From: Rugalucina vietnamica
Lineage: Eukaryota; Mollusca; Bivalvia; Lucinida; Lucinidae
Assembly: GCA_964017185.1 (NCBI GenBank)
Contig: OZ024877.1
Location: forward strand, 3,822,006-3,886,005
DNA length: 64,000 nucleotides
Direction: 5' to 3'
Under the pieces are notes generated by a model, which ran no database searches, was not told the origin of the DNA, and saw only the letters and a list, made by a program, of their open reading frames with translations. The position numbers were made by a program, and so were the translations under genes. Positions 34,105 to 44,047 of this stretch are shown here, piece by piece. The stretch's first letter is position 1. Each line of letters opens with the position of its first letter.

Positions 34105-34830
34105 TTTTCCTCATTTACCAATCATTGTGTTGTCTCAACATGAGTAAATAAACTTTGAAAAGGATGTAAACAGAGTAAAGAGCAATAATAATTGTTATAA
34201 AAATAATGATGACATCAACATTTATTGATAAAAATGTACTGATAAAAATATATTGATTCTAGTAATTGCACATAATGTTTTACATATACATAAAGTGGGT
34301 GGAGTAATTCAGTACCTTAAGATGACACTTAGTTTACTCAAATGACACATTTACAGCTTTATACATGGCTAAGACATACTCAGCTGCAATCAGACAAGAT
34401 AAAATGGCATCAGGATAGTATACGATGATGAAGAAACATATACTCGTAAATATGACTGTTCGTAATATAATTGTGTACTGCATTTCAGCTGTATAACAAA
34501 TAATACGTCTAAATACCGCCTGATTAAAGCATCACGCCAAAAACATTTCCAGAGCAGTCCACTTAGACCTTCTTTTGGAAGGTCAGGGCTATCCAAAAAT
34601 GCATTCAAAACAGCAATAGCAGGAGATGTCACCTCCAACCTTTTTTGCGAGATAGAGACTTTTGGCTCCCTGGGTAAAAAGGACTTTTCACAAGAAAAGA
34701 AACAGACGGAACGAAAAAATGATACTGTTCGGTTTCTGGCATTCGAAGCCACTACGTAGTCCGGGACCATCGTTCGCTTCGGCATAAGATTCCCTCTATC
34801 GATTTTTTGTTACCGTAGCTCTTTCGCCGA
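34081..34830. other. Flank of PLE copies, origin unclear
   Basis: A 131-codon minus-strand frame (34390-34785) has no recognisable domain. The right part may already be decayed 5' PLE sequence, because recognisable ORF begins shortly after. I see no gene. Confidence 0.35.
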
Positions 34831-37415
34831 TGCTTCTATAACAAAATCGTTCGACATCGTCTATACCTACGTACTTCCAAAATTCAGAACCTCCTATTAT
34901 TTGTTACAAATATAATAAACCAATCAGCAATACTATTTTTAATTTCAATAAACTTGTTTCTGATCTTGATATCTATGCTAATACTCTAAGTTTTGAGATT
35001 GTAAAGATTCAAAATATGTTTATCAACCAGCCGGACATATAGTTACTGGAAATTTAAAAATAATTTCGGATTCTAGAATTCGCATAATTGTTTCTAAAGG
35101 TCCGAAATATAGATTCCCTTCCTACATTAATTTCGACAAATGTAGAGAGGAGATTGCATCTGCATTGAATGATTTCGGTAATCGATGGTGTAAACGAGCG
35201 GGTGTTGAGGATAATGCTCTTAAAGAATGGAAAAGAAGTGTCTTCACTATCGTGGATAAACGTTTTATTCACAAAATACTAATGGTTTACCTCCTAAACC
35301 CAAATCGTCATTTAGGCATTTGAAGCGGGGTATCCAAGAATTTCATAGAAAGTATGTCTTGGTTCCGGCAGACAAAGCCGCAAACAATGTTGTTGTGGTT
35401 TGAAGGCTTCACTACGTTAACACCTTAAAACAGGAGCTTGATGGTACCAGGAACTTATCTGGGGACAGATACTGATGAAATGTCTGTAGTAAATGCTCAC
35501 TTAAACAATTTACCTGTTAAGTTTTCTGTTTGTGTCAATGAAGGCCAAGACAAACTTCCTATGATGTATTGGTTACCTAAGCTTCACAAAAGACCATACA
35601 AAGCTAGATTTATTGCAAATTCTAGCTCTTGTACTACTACTGAACTTTCTAAATTATTAACTTTCTGTCTTACTGCTATCAAACCTCATGTTATAAGATA
35701 CTGTGAGACAGTGTATGACACTTCAAATAAAAATTGGTTTTGGTCAATAATAAATTCTGGCGAGGTGCTCAGTAAATTCAAGTGTAGAGGGTTCCGTGCG
35801 ACGAGCTTGTCCACATATGATTTTTCTACTTTGTATACAACATTACCACATAGTCTAATTAAAGAAAAACTTCTGGATTTTATAGAGTGGACCTTCAAAA
35901 GGGCACTAAAAAACTATGGTTCACTTTATGTGGCATGTAATGACAGAAAGGCTTTTTTCACTTCCTCTGACCAAAGTCGGTATACTCTTTGGTCATGTCA
36001 GAATGTGTTCGACGCTTTATCCTATCTCCTGGATAATATTTATATTAGAATTTAGAATTGGGACAAAGTTAAACAGACAAATTGTTGGAATTCCGATGGG
36101 TACAAATTGCGCACCTCTCGAAGCTGATTTATTTTTATACTTCTACGAAAGAGATTTCATGGATTCTCTCAACCATGATAATCAAGCTGATGTTGTCGAG
36201 GCTTTTAATTCCAATTCTAGGCCATTATCTCAGATACCGAAGCCCCCTTTTTAGATCTACATCTTTCTGTTTCAAATGGATTTGTTTCTTCTAAAATTTA
36301 TGATAAGCGCGATGACTTTGATTTTCATATAGTAAATTTTCCGTTTTTGGATGGTGACGTTCCTCGTCGTGCTTCTTATGGTGTATACATTTCGCAACTT
36401 ATTAGGTTTGCTAGAGTCTGCAATCATGTTACAGACTTCAACGCTCGAAATAAATGTTTAACGGCCACACTTTTCCAACAGGGCTATCGGTACCATAAAC
36501 TTCGAAAAAACTTTTCTAAATTTTATCGTAGACACTATGGATTGATTTCCAAATATAATGTTGGGAACCTGAATTTTATGGTGTCTTGGTTTACAAATTT
36601 AAGAAACTTTTAGGAAGTAATGATTTTTCTTTTCAGTTCAGAAAAATCATAACACGTTACAGACGTATAGGTTATAACTTGAATGTTATACGACAGTCTG
36701 TATGCTTAGTTTTTAACCCAATCATGGTTGATAACTATGCTGCCTTCTTTAATTGCACGCCGGTTGGTCGGGCGTCAGACTCTATGATGGCCCCGACTTA
36801 AAGCTATTCATTTTAGTTGGTTGGGACCGGATCTTCTTGTCTGTTGCTTGGCCCACCGGGGTCCAACTGGTGTTTTTCTTTTGCTCCGGAGTTAGTAGGT
36901 TATTCGGCGCCCAGGGATCTCCATCGTCGGACAGCTTACTCAATCTGTGAGTCCTGGTTTTTGATTCATCAGGATGTTTATCGTGATTTATTTGTTTGTT
37001 CTTGATGATTCATTGACTAGTAAGTGATTCACCACGAGGACCGAAGAACTAACTACATGTTATAAACCACTGCAGAAGCTGAGGGTGAGGTTATGGTCAT
37101 GTAAAACCGGTTTAAGCCCGCCAGTAACTTTATGTTACTGATCGTTTCAAGGCGATACTTCTGTGGTGGTTCTTTTTATGTCTTGGTGTTTAAATTGTTT
37201 TAGCTGTAGGCGCCTTATGTATGTTTTCATATTTTTAGTTATGTTTTGGTAACTGAGTGGCCACCTATTGGGAAAATAGCTGCTCATTCGTCTTACGATA
37301 TGTTTTCATGGTATAAGTACCTGATTGTTAGTTTGGTTTTTTTCCCACCTCGGTTTTTGGAGTGGGAATCTTTTTCTGATTGCGCCTTTTCCTGATCTTT
37401 GCCTACTTGTACCTT
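34830..37415 (+). mobile_element. Longest PLE copy, plus strand, with candidate selenocysteine TGA codons
   Basis: Runs from decayed N-proximal coding sequence (PTYFQNSEPPII near 34880) through the whole RT ORF in shifted frames and a full 3' region to CTGATCTTTGCCTACTTGTA at 37412. The 5' limit is uncertain. Compared with the copy at 38.4-40.65 kb it has several frameshifts, an 8-base duplication near 36050, an 88-base deletion removing YLDD, and a ~30-base deletion near 36565. It is therefore dead, but it preserves more 5' sequence than any other copy here. Confidence 0.85.
34880..36746 (+). pseudogene. Decayed PLE (Naiad-like) reverse transcriptase ORF
   Basis: Fragments in order: PPIICYKYNKPISNTIFNFN, then after a one-base shift SKF-TGA-DCKDSKYVYQ and PAGHIVTGNLKIISD (34988-35065), KGPKYRFPSYINFDKCREEI, KRGIQEFHRKYVLVPADKAA-NNVVVV-TGA-RLHYVNTLKQEL (TGA at 35401), YWLPKLHKRPYKARFIANSS, YDFSTLYTTLPHSLIKEKLL, GIPMGTNCAPLEADLFLY, then loss of the catalytic YLDD, KIYDKRDDFDFHIVNFPFLD and CTPVGRASDSMMAPT. 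The segment with Cx-C followed by GHxVTG is the short linker I associate with N-terminal-endonuclease PLEs. The first Cys is TGA here. The second TGA replaces a Cys that is TGT in the sister copy. No GIY-YIG endonuclease is visible. Confidence 0.75.
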
Positions 37416-38302
37416 CTCATGCTTACGAATTCTAATGATGAAACATCTCAGAAACGATGCGGTTATATTCGGATGCACACCTTGAATTAAGTTTCATTAC
37501 GTAGTCGCATTATTTCAAATGAATAGCCAAGAATGGACCAATGGTATTCTGACGCTTATTTCCCTAGGCGTCAAATACACTTTATCCTTAAAGACGATCG
37601 TTTCTCGCTGAAAGGCAGGAGAAGTAACGATAGAAACTATTCTTGGTCAAATAGCCATGCCAGGATAGCCTTTGAAAACTTTTTGACCATTTTGACGGCG
37701 ATTACCATTTAAGCATTGATCATTAGCTGCAGTGACCTCAATAACGCTAAAGAACGAAATTCGGTTTTTAAAACATATGTTTTAACAACACATGGCCACG
37801 TATGGATATCCCACTCCATAGCTTATGTGTTGGTATTGCAAAGGAGACTTCCAGTAAATCGAAAAAAGCGATGCCTGATAGACCGGTCCATGAACAGAAC
37901 AGGGATTTTGAGAGGGTTGTATGTTTTCAACAGCATGTCATTTTTCAAGCAGCTGTCTGAATAATTCCATTTCAGCATTTCCGAATGCATAAAAGGTAAG
38001 CAAAAGATATGACCAAGATTTAAAATAATTAAAGTTGTTAATCTTGGCAGTAGGGCGTGTCAATTTTGACTGAGGAGATTTTTGTTTACGTCAGTAAATG
38101 TTCTCAATAATGCGACCTTATGGCGGTAAACAATATATGACCACGTGCTTCATGTAAAACAAACAGGTGCCTCTTTTATCGTCTTTACAAAACTTAATCA
38201 CGTGAGTTCAAGCGGCACGGTCAAAGTATAGGTAAAATACTTTGACTGTGCTGCTTTACCTCTCACATAGATATGCATTTTTGATCGGAGTGCTTAAATA
38301 AG
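37416..38302. other. No gene seen
   Basis: No supported exon. The 82-codon frame at 37716-37964 has no motif. A short inverted pair, GCACGGTCAAAGTATAGGTA / AAATACTTTGACTGTGCTGC, lies at 38215-38255. Confidence 0.4.
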
Positions 38303-38418
38303 AATGTCTTTGCCTACTTGTACCTTTTTAAATAATGCTACGAGGACCGAACAATTGACTAAATGTTATGAACCACTGCAGAAGCTGAGGGTGAGGTTAT
38401 GGCCATGTAAAACCGGGT
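38303..38418 (+). mobile_element. Two PLE fragments in plus orientation
   Basis: TCTTTGCCTACTTGTACCTT (38309-38328) is a PLE terminus. 38338-38418 (GAGGACCGAACAATTGACTA to TGTAAAACCGGGTTA) is an internal tail piece in the same orientation. They directly precede the minus-strand copy at 38419, part of a complex inverted cluster. Confidence 0.7.
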
Positions 38419-40650
38419 TAAAAAGGTACAAGTAGGCAAAGATCAGGAAAAGGCGCAATCAGAAAAAGATTCCCACTCCAAAAACCGAGGTGGGAAAAAA
38501 CCAAACTAACAATCAGGTACTTATACCATGAAACATATCGTAAGCCGAATGAGCAGCTATTTTCCCAATAGGTGGCCACTCAGTTACCTTAACTTAACTA
38601 AAAATATGAAAACATACATAAGGCGCCAACAGCACAAAAAAATTTATACACCAAGACATAAAACAAAAAGAACCACCACAGAAGTATCGACTTGGAACGA
38701 TCAGTAACACAAAGTTACTGGCGGGCTTAAACCGGTTTTACATGGCCATAACCTCACCCTCAGCTTCTGCGGTGGTTCATAACATTTAGTTAGTTATTTG
38801 GTCCTCGTAGTGAATCTCTAACTAGTCAATGAATCATCAAGAACAAACAAATAAATCATGATAAACATCCTGATGAATCAAAAACCAGGACTCACAGACT
38901 GAGTAAGCTGCCCGACGATGGAGATCCCTGGGCGCCAAATAACCTACTAACTCCGGAGCAAAAGAAAAACACCAGTTGGACCCCGGTGGGCCAAGCAACA
39001 GACAAGAAGCTCCGGCCCCAACCAACTAAAATGAATAGCTTTATGTCGGGGCCATCATAGAGTCTGACGCCCGACCCACCGGCGTGCAATTAAAGAAGGC
39101 AGCATAGTTATCAACCATGATTGGGTTAAAAACTAAGCATGCAGACTGTCGCATAACATTTAAGTTATAACCTATACGTCTGTAACGTGTTATGATTTTT
39201 CTGAACTGAAAAGAAAAATCATTAATTCCTTTAAGTTTCTTAAATTTGTAAACCAAGTCACCATAAAATTCAGGTTCCGAAAGACCCTCACTTAAAAGCG
39301 ACTTTAACCCAACATTATATTTGGAAATCAATTCAAAGTGTCTACGATAAAATTTAGAAAATGTTTTTCGAAGTTTATGATACCGATAGCCCTGTTGGAG
39401 AAGTTTTGCCGTTAAACATTTATTTCGAGCGTTGAAGTCTGTAACATGATTGCAGACTCTAGCAAACCTAATAAGTTGCGAAATGTATACACCATAAGAA
39501 GCACGACGAGGAACGTCACCATCCAAAAAAGGAAAATTTACTATATCAAAATCAAAGTCATCGCGCTTATCATAAATTTTAGAAGAAACAAATCCATTTG
39601 CAACAGAAAGATGTAGATCTAAAAAGGGGGCTTCAGTATCTGTGATATTGGCTTTGTTCAACTGAAGTTCAGGTGGATAAATTTGATTGACCATACCTTC
39701 AAAATAAGGGTTGTCAATGTTCAAAAGGTCATCGAGGTACCTAGATGTGGAATTAAAAGCCTCGATAACATCAGCTTGATTATCATGGTTAAGAGAATCC
39801 ATGAAATCTCTTTCGTAGCAGTATAAAAATAAATCAGCTACGAGAGGTGCGCAATTTGTACCCATCGGAATTCCAACAATTTGTCTGTATAACTTGGTCC
39901 CAAATCTAATATAAATATTATCAAGGAGATAGGATAAGGCATCGCATACATTCTGACATGACCAAAGTGTATACCGACTTTGGTCAGAGGAAGTGAAAAA
40001 AGCCTTTCTGTCATTACATGCCAAATAAAGTGAACCATAGTTTTTTAATGCCCTTTTGAAGGTCCACTCTATCAAATCCAGAAGTTTTTCTTTTATTAGA
40101 TTATGTGGTAATGTTGTATACAGAGTAGAAAAATCATATGTGGACAAGCTTGTCGCACGGAACCCTCTACACTTAAACCTACTGAGCACCTCACCAGAAT
40201 TTTTAATTGACCAAAACCAATTTTTATTTGAAGTTTCATACACTGTCTCACAGTATCTTATAACATGAGATTTGATAGCAGTAAGACAGGAAGTTAATAA
40301 TTTAGAAAGTTCAGTGGTAGTACAAGAGCTAGAATTTGCAATAAATCTAGCTTTGTATGGTCTTTTGTGAAGCTTAGGTAACCAATACATCGTAGGAAGT
40401 TTGTCTTGGCCTTCATTGACACAAACAGAAAACTTAACAGGTAAATCGTTTAAGTGGGCATTAACTACAGACACCTCATCAGTATCTGTCTCCAGATAAG
40501 CCCTGGTACCATCAAGCTCCTGTTTTAAGGTATTAACGTAGTGAAGCCTACAAACGACAACAACATTGTTTGCGGCTTTATCTGCCGGAACCAAGACATA
40601 CTTTCTATGAAATTCTTGGATACCCTGCTTCAAATGCCTAAATGACGATT
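38419..40650 (-). mobile_element. Best-preserved PLE copy, 5'-truncated
   Basis: Tail from AAAAAGGTACAAGTAGGCAA, about 620 bp of 3' region, then an uninterrupted RT frame to CGTCATTTAGGCATTTG at about 40650. Beyond that point the next sequence is a second tail in opposite orientation (40653-40998). The element is thus bracketed by inverted copies of its own 3' region, a PLE hallmark. Confidence 0.9.
39041..40633 (-). CDS. PLE reverse transcriptase, 530-residue 5'-truncated ORF
   Basis: Reverse transcriptase of a Penelope-like retroelement; PLE RTs are relatives of telomerase RT. The frame begins at a non-ATG codon because the copy is 5'-truncated; the natural start is missing. Motifs: VPADKAANNVVVVC (Cys28), YWLPKLHKRPYKARF at 83-97, YDFSTLYTTLPH (catalytic Asp, about 167), IVGIPMGTNCAPLVADLF at 252-269, YLDD at 299-302 (the remaining catalytic aspartates), PFLDLHLS, and a long C-terminal region with KIYDKRDDFDFDIVNFPFLD and FNARNKCLTAKLLQQGYRYH. 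It ends CTPVGRASDSMMAPT with TAA. No C-terminal GIY-YIG endonuclease follows, which excludes canonical Penelope/Poseidon order and fits elements with the endonuclease at the N terminus. Frame integrity suggests recent activity of the family. Confidence 0.9.
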   Translation of the reverse strand: MKQGIQEFHRKYVLVPADKAANNVVVVCRLHYVNTLKQELDGTRAYLETDTDEVSVVNAHLNDLPVKFSVCVNEGQDKLPTMYWLPKLHKRPYKARFIANSSSCTTTELSKLLTSCLTAIKSHVIRYCETVYETSNKNWFWSIKNSGEVLSRFKCRGFRATSLSTYDFSTLYTTLPHNLIKEKLLDLIEWTFKRALKNYGSLYLACNDRKAFFTSSDQSRYTLWSCQNVCDALSYLLDNIYIRFGTKLYRQIVGIPMGTNCAPLVADLFLYCYERDFMDSLNHDNQADVIEAFNSTSRYLDDLLNIDNPYFEGMVNQIYPPELQLNKANITDTEAPFLDLHLSVANGFVSSKIYDKRDDFDFDIVNFPFLDGDVPRRASYGVYISQLIRFARVCNHVTDFNARNKCLTAKLLQQGYRYHKLRKTFSKFYRRHFELISKYNVGLKSLLSEGLSEPEFYGDLVYKFKKLKGINDFSFQFRKIITRYRRIGYNLNVMRQSACLVFNPIMVDNYAAFFNCTPVGRASDSMMAPT

Positions 40651-40652
40651 TA

Positions 40653-40998
40653 AATTAAGCCCGCCAGTAATTTTGTGTAACTGATCGTTCCAAGGCGATA
40701 CTTCTGTGCTGGTTCTTTTTGTTTTATGTCTTAATGTTTATTTTTTTTTTTTATTATTATTTTTTATTTTTTTTTTTTTTTTTTGTGCTGTTGGCGCCTT
40801 ATGTATGTTTTCATATTTTTAGTTTAGTTTAGGTAAGTGAGTCGCCACCTATTGGGAAAATAGCTGCTCATTCGGCTTACGATATGTTTTCATGGTATAA
40901 GTACCTGATTGTTAATTTAGTTTTTTCCCACCTCGGTTTTTGGAGTGGGAATATTTTTCTGATTGCGCCTTTTCCTGATCATTGCCTACTTGTATATT
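40653..40998 (+). mobile_element. PLE tail in inverted orientation
   Basis: TTAAGCCCGCCAGTAATTTT to CTGATCATTGCCTACTTGTA on the plus strand, joined within 3 bp to the 5' truncation point of the minus-strand copy. A T-rich expansion lies at 40740-40785. Confidence 0.9.
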
Positions 40999-41080
40999 TT
41001 CTAAATGACAGTAAACAATACATACCCACATGCTTCACATGGCACTGGAAAAATGTGTAAACCAAATATGTGCCCATTTT

Positions 41081-41445
41081 CAGGTGTATACATGGCAGCC
41101 ATCTTGGTCATGTGACCTTGACCATTGATATAAACTTTCATTCCCCCTTCCTTATAAAGTTTGGCTTTGCTTGGCCAAGCAGTTTCAGAGAAGAAGATTT
41201 TTGCATATAATGTTCATATAGATATATTTAGCAGGGGAAGGGGCAGACGACCCCCTGGGGACAAAATGTTTTCATAGACATAAATATTCTGTCAATTTGC
41301 ATACTCCCAGCAAGTTTCCTCCCATTTAAATAAATTTACTAATTTTCCCTATTCAAATACATTGGCGACCTAAGTTGACCTTGCCGTAAAATAAGTCAAG
41401 GTCATCCAAGGGCTATGATTTATATAACTTTTATAGAGGGCTACT
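41081..41445 (+). repeat. Partial unit of the 450-bp repeat
   Basis: GGCAGCCATCTTGGTCATGT, TTTGGCTTTGCTTGGCCAAG and AAGTTGACCTTGCCGTAAAA match units at 27.6-29.3 kb. It joins directly to repeat F. Confidence 0.7.
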
Positions 41446-42480
41446 GATGAGGGTTCATTACCCGAAATTGCGCAGTATAGTCCAAACTATCTCTCTTTGA
41501 ATATTTTTACAGCTTCCAAGAGATCAAACTTTTATATTTTATTTGCGATAACTGCAGCAGGGGTTGTGCCGTGTGGCGGCCCTAAAAATTCTCCCCGTAC
41601 ATCATCTATAGTGCAGATTATATTTTTCTTTCGGTCCTTTGAGATCAATAAAGATATTCAGAGTGTTCAAAACACTTACGTTTATAAACATACTTCTTAG
41701 CAATGTTTAATCGTTTGACCCCGTTTAGGAATGTGTCTTTGATTTAGACATCTCGTATAAATTCTCGAAATTGCAACACAATAGTCTGGCGTTCGTTGCC
41801 AGTTTAAAAACGGCTATTGATGAGGGTTCATTACCCGAAATTTCGCAATATAGTCCATACTATCTCTCTTTGAATATTTTACTGCATCCAACTGATCAAA
41901 CCTTTATATTGTATTTGCTATTACTGCAGCTGGTGTTGTGCCGTGTGGCGGCCCTCAAAGTCTCCCCTTACATCATCCATAGTGCAGATTATATTTTTCT
42001 TTCGGTCCTTTGAGACCAATAAAGATGAGTGCTTAAAACACTTACGTTTATAAACATACTTCTTAACAATGTTTAAATCGTTTGACCCCGATATGGAATG
42101 TGTCTTTGATTTAGAAATCGTATGAATTCTCGAAATTGCAGCACAATAGTCTGGCGTTCATTACCAGTTTAAAAAGAGCTACTGATGAGGGTTCATTACC
42201 CGAAATTGCGCGATATAGTCTATACTATCTCTCTTTGAATATTTTACTGCTCACAAAGGATAAAACTTTTATATTGTATCTGCTATTACTGCAGCTGGTG
42301 TTGTACCGTGTGGCGGCCCTCAAAGTCTCCCCTTACATCATCCATAGTGCAGATTATATTTTTCTTTCGGTCCTTTGAGATCAATAAAGATGAGTGCTTA
42401 AAACACTTACGTTTATATACTATCTCTCTTTGAATATTTTACTGCTCACAAAGTATCAAACCTTTATATTGTATTCATTA
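41446..42480 (+). repeat. Repeat F tandem array, about 365-bp units
   Basis: GATGAGGGTTCATTACCCGA recurs at 41449, 41819 and 42185. CTGCAGCTGGTGTTGTGCCG, GTGTGGCGGCCCT and AGTGCAGATTATATTTTTCT recur in each unit. Units are well conserved, and the array ends just upstream of the heat-shock gene. The two 80-codon frames (41771-42013, 42136-42378) are the same repeat translated twice. Confidence 0.85.
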
Positions 42481-42771
42481 CGTGAGGTAAAACGGCACGG
42501 TCATTGTATTTACCTGCTTTTATACAAAGTACTTTAGCAGTAATTTTGTTTATATATTTTGGAAGTATATCGTTTCTAAAAATAGTTGTGCGTAATTTGA
42601 ACGCAATATTGAATAATATCTTTTACATGTCGAAAAAGGCTATCTATTTATGCCCTACTTTGCGTGTACTTAATAATGCCCGATAAAGGTAGCTTCTTTC
42701 ACCATTTTAGGTTACATCAGAAATATACCTATACGTAATTATGTGTTATATTTTGATTTGTTGATTTCGTA

Positions 42772-42777
42772 TATAAA
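42772..42777 (+). promoter_or_regulatory. Candidate TATA box of the small heat-shock gene
   Basis: TATAAA in CGTATATAAAACG, 102 bp before the ATG. The position is compatible with a short 5' untranslated region. No convincing heat-shock element (alternating GAA/TTC) was found by eye next to it. Confidence 0.35.
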
Positions 42778-42878
42778 ACGATGTCTCCTTAAGCATTGCA
42801 CATGTTCTGTATACGTAGAGATTGGATGATTAAAACGGATCTATTTAGAAGATTTTTTTTATAACTAGAGTAATCATA

Positions 42879-44047
42879 ATGTTAGCAGAAATTGTTCCAA
42901 AACTCGGGCGGAACTGTCAGCCGTTGTATCGAACGTGTCATAATCTGATCACACGCAGCTCAGTTAGACCGATATGTACCTCAAATGCGTTAAGCAAAGA
43001 CAAGAACCCTGCTTGGGATTACATTGTCCCGATGATAATGCGGGCTATACGAACCAACATGGCGAAGAACAAAGAGGCCTGTGGCAGTAAGAGCCATAAA
43101 CACTGGCATGAACATGGTTCTGGAAAGGACTAGGAGAAATGGGAAAAGATAGTTAAAGATGTTGAGAAAGCATTCACAGATGGAGGTCCTAGTGGGTTGG
43201 TTAAAGGAGAGAAGGTAAGTTGTACAGATACGAAAACACAGAGTGAGATAAGAATATTCTCTCCGACATTATTATTGGCTGGAATCAATTCTATTTAGTA
43301 AACAATACAGTGGTTATTGTAAACAATTTCCTAAGTAAACACATTGATGTTCTGACTGTTTGTTGCGATTATTTAACGAATCATCGTCGGAAGTGCATTT
43401 ACTTATCACAAATCCATCAGGATATGTCCGTGTAATATATACCCCCTTATACCCTACTTTTTGTATTGAATAACTGGGGTATACAGAGGTATACCTAATT
43501 TTCTTATTCTTCTTATTTTTGCTCCAAAACATATACTGTGGGTACTCTTTGATGCGGTTCTACGGTTCTAACGTGTACCAACAATCTATGTTTTAAGCAA
43601 GAACAAGAAAAATATCAACATTTTTCTACTGAAAAATTTCAAATTTTACAACTTAAGAAAAATCTGTATATTACATGGGCGCGTTTTCGTAATGGTGTAC
43701 AAAATAACAATGCAGGCAGGATTCCATTTTCGTTTTAGGTACGATATGATGGCTCTGTCTTTGAGGTGAAACTAGATACCCAAACTTTCACACCAGGAGA
43801 ACTACAAGTTAAGGTATCCGGGAACACACTAACAATTAAGGGGAAACATGGGCGCAAGGAAGACGAATTTGGGTCTGTTTCAAGAGAGTTTCACCGGGAA
43901 TTTAATATACCAGAGGATGTAAATAAAGAAACATTTGAATCGTCGATATCCGATGATGGAATCATGACGCTGAAAGCTGATGTATTTGGAGGAGGCAAAG
44001 GTTCAAGAAAAATTGACATTGAATTTGAAACACGAAAAGACTACTAA
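42879..44047 (+). CDS. Small heat-shock protein (alpha-crystallin domain), two exons, in-frame TAG
   Basis: ATP-independent chaperone of the HSP20 family. Exon 1 is 42879-43214, donor AAG|GTAAGT; exon 2 is 43739-44047, acceptor TTTTAG|GTACGA; the junction is in frame. Exon 1 encodes a basic, nearly acid-free start (MLAEIVPKLGRNCQPLYRTC, then HNLITRSSVRPICTSNA) that could be a mitochondrial presequence, then a His-rich stretch and a helix EKWEKIVKDVEKAF. Exon 2 encodes the alpha-crystallin domain: VRYDGSVFEVKLDTQTFTPG, ELQVKVSGNTLTIKGKHGRK, SREFHREFNIPEDVN, SISDDGIMTLKA, ending with an I-x-I motif in RKIDIEFE. A TAG at 43131-43133 interrupts exon 1 between GKD and EKW; one C-to-T change from CAG would make it. 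So it may be a nonsense allele, a young pseudogene or an assembly error. Without the stop the product would be about 213 residues, normal for the family. Confidence 0.85.
43215..43738 (+). other. Intron of the small heat-shock gene, containing a MITE
   Basis: A 524-bp GT-AG intron in phase 0. More than half of it is MITE A copy 8. Confidence 0.8.
43415..43694 (-). mobile_element. MITE family A, copy 8, inside the heat-shock intron
   Basis: CATCAGGATATGTCCGTG to CATGGGCGCGTTTTCGTAATG. It contains the family's AACTGGGGTATACAGAGGTA and hairpin arms. The right end lies only 44 bp before the splice acceptor. Confidence 0.85.

Noticed and set aside
34390-34785. 131-codon minus-strand frame between PLE copies
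   Set aside because: No motif, no splice signals of note, and flanked by decayed retroelement sequence.
36760-37005. SECIS element in the PLE 3' region
   Set aside because: I looked for ATGA...AA...GA arrangements and a closing stem by eye and found none I could defend. Structure prediction is needed.
39041-40633. LTR retrotransposon, DIRS or retron origin for the RT
   Set aside because: No gag, protease, integrase, tyrosine recombinase or LTRs. The motif order and inverted/tandem truncated copies fit a PLE.
41771-42378. Two similar 80-codon frames resembling a duplicated gene
   Set aside because: They are the same 365-bp tandem repeat read twice. Identity reflects repeat copying, and the frames lack any domain.
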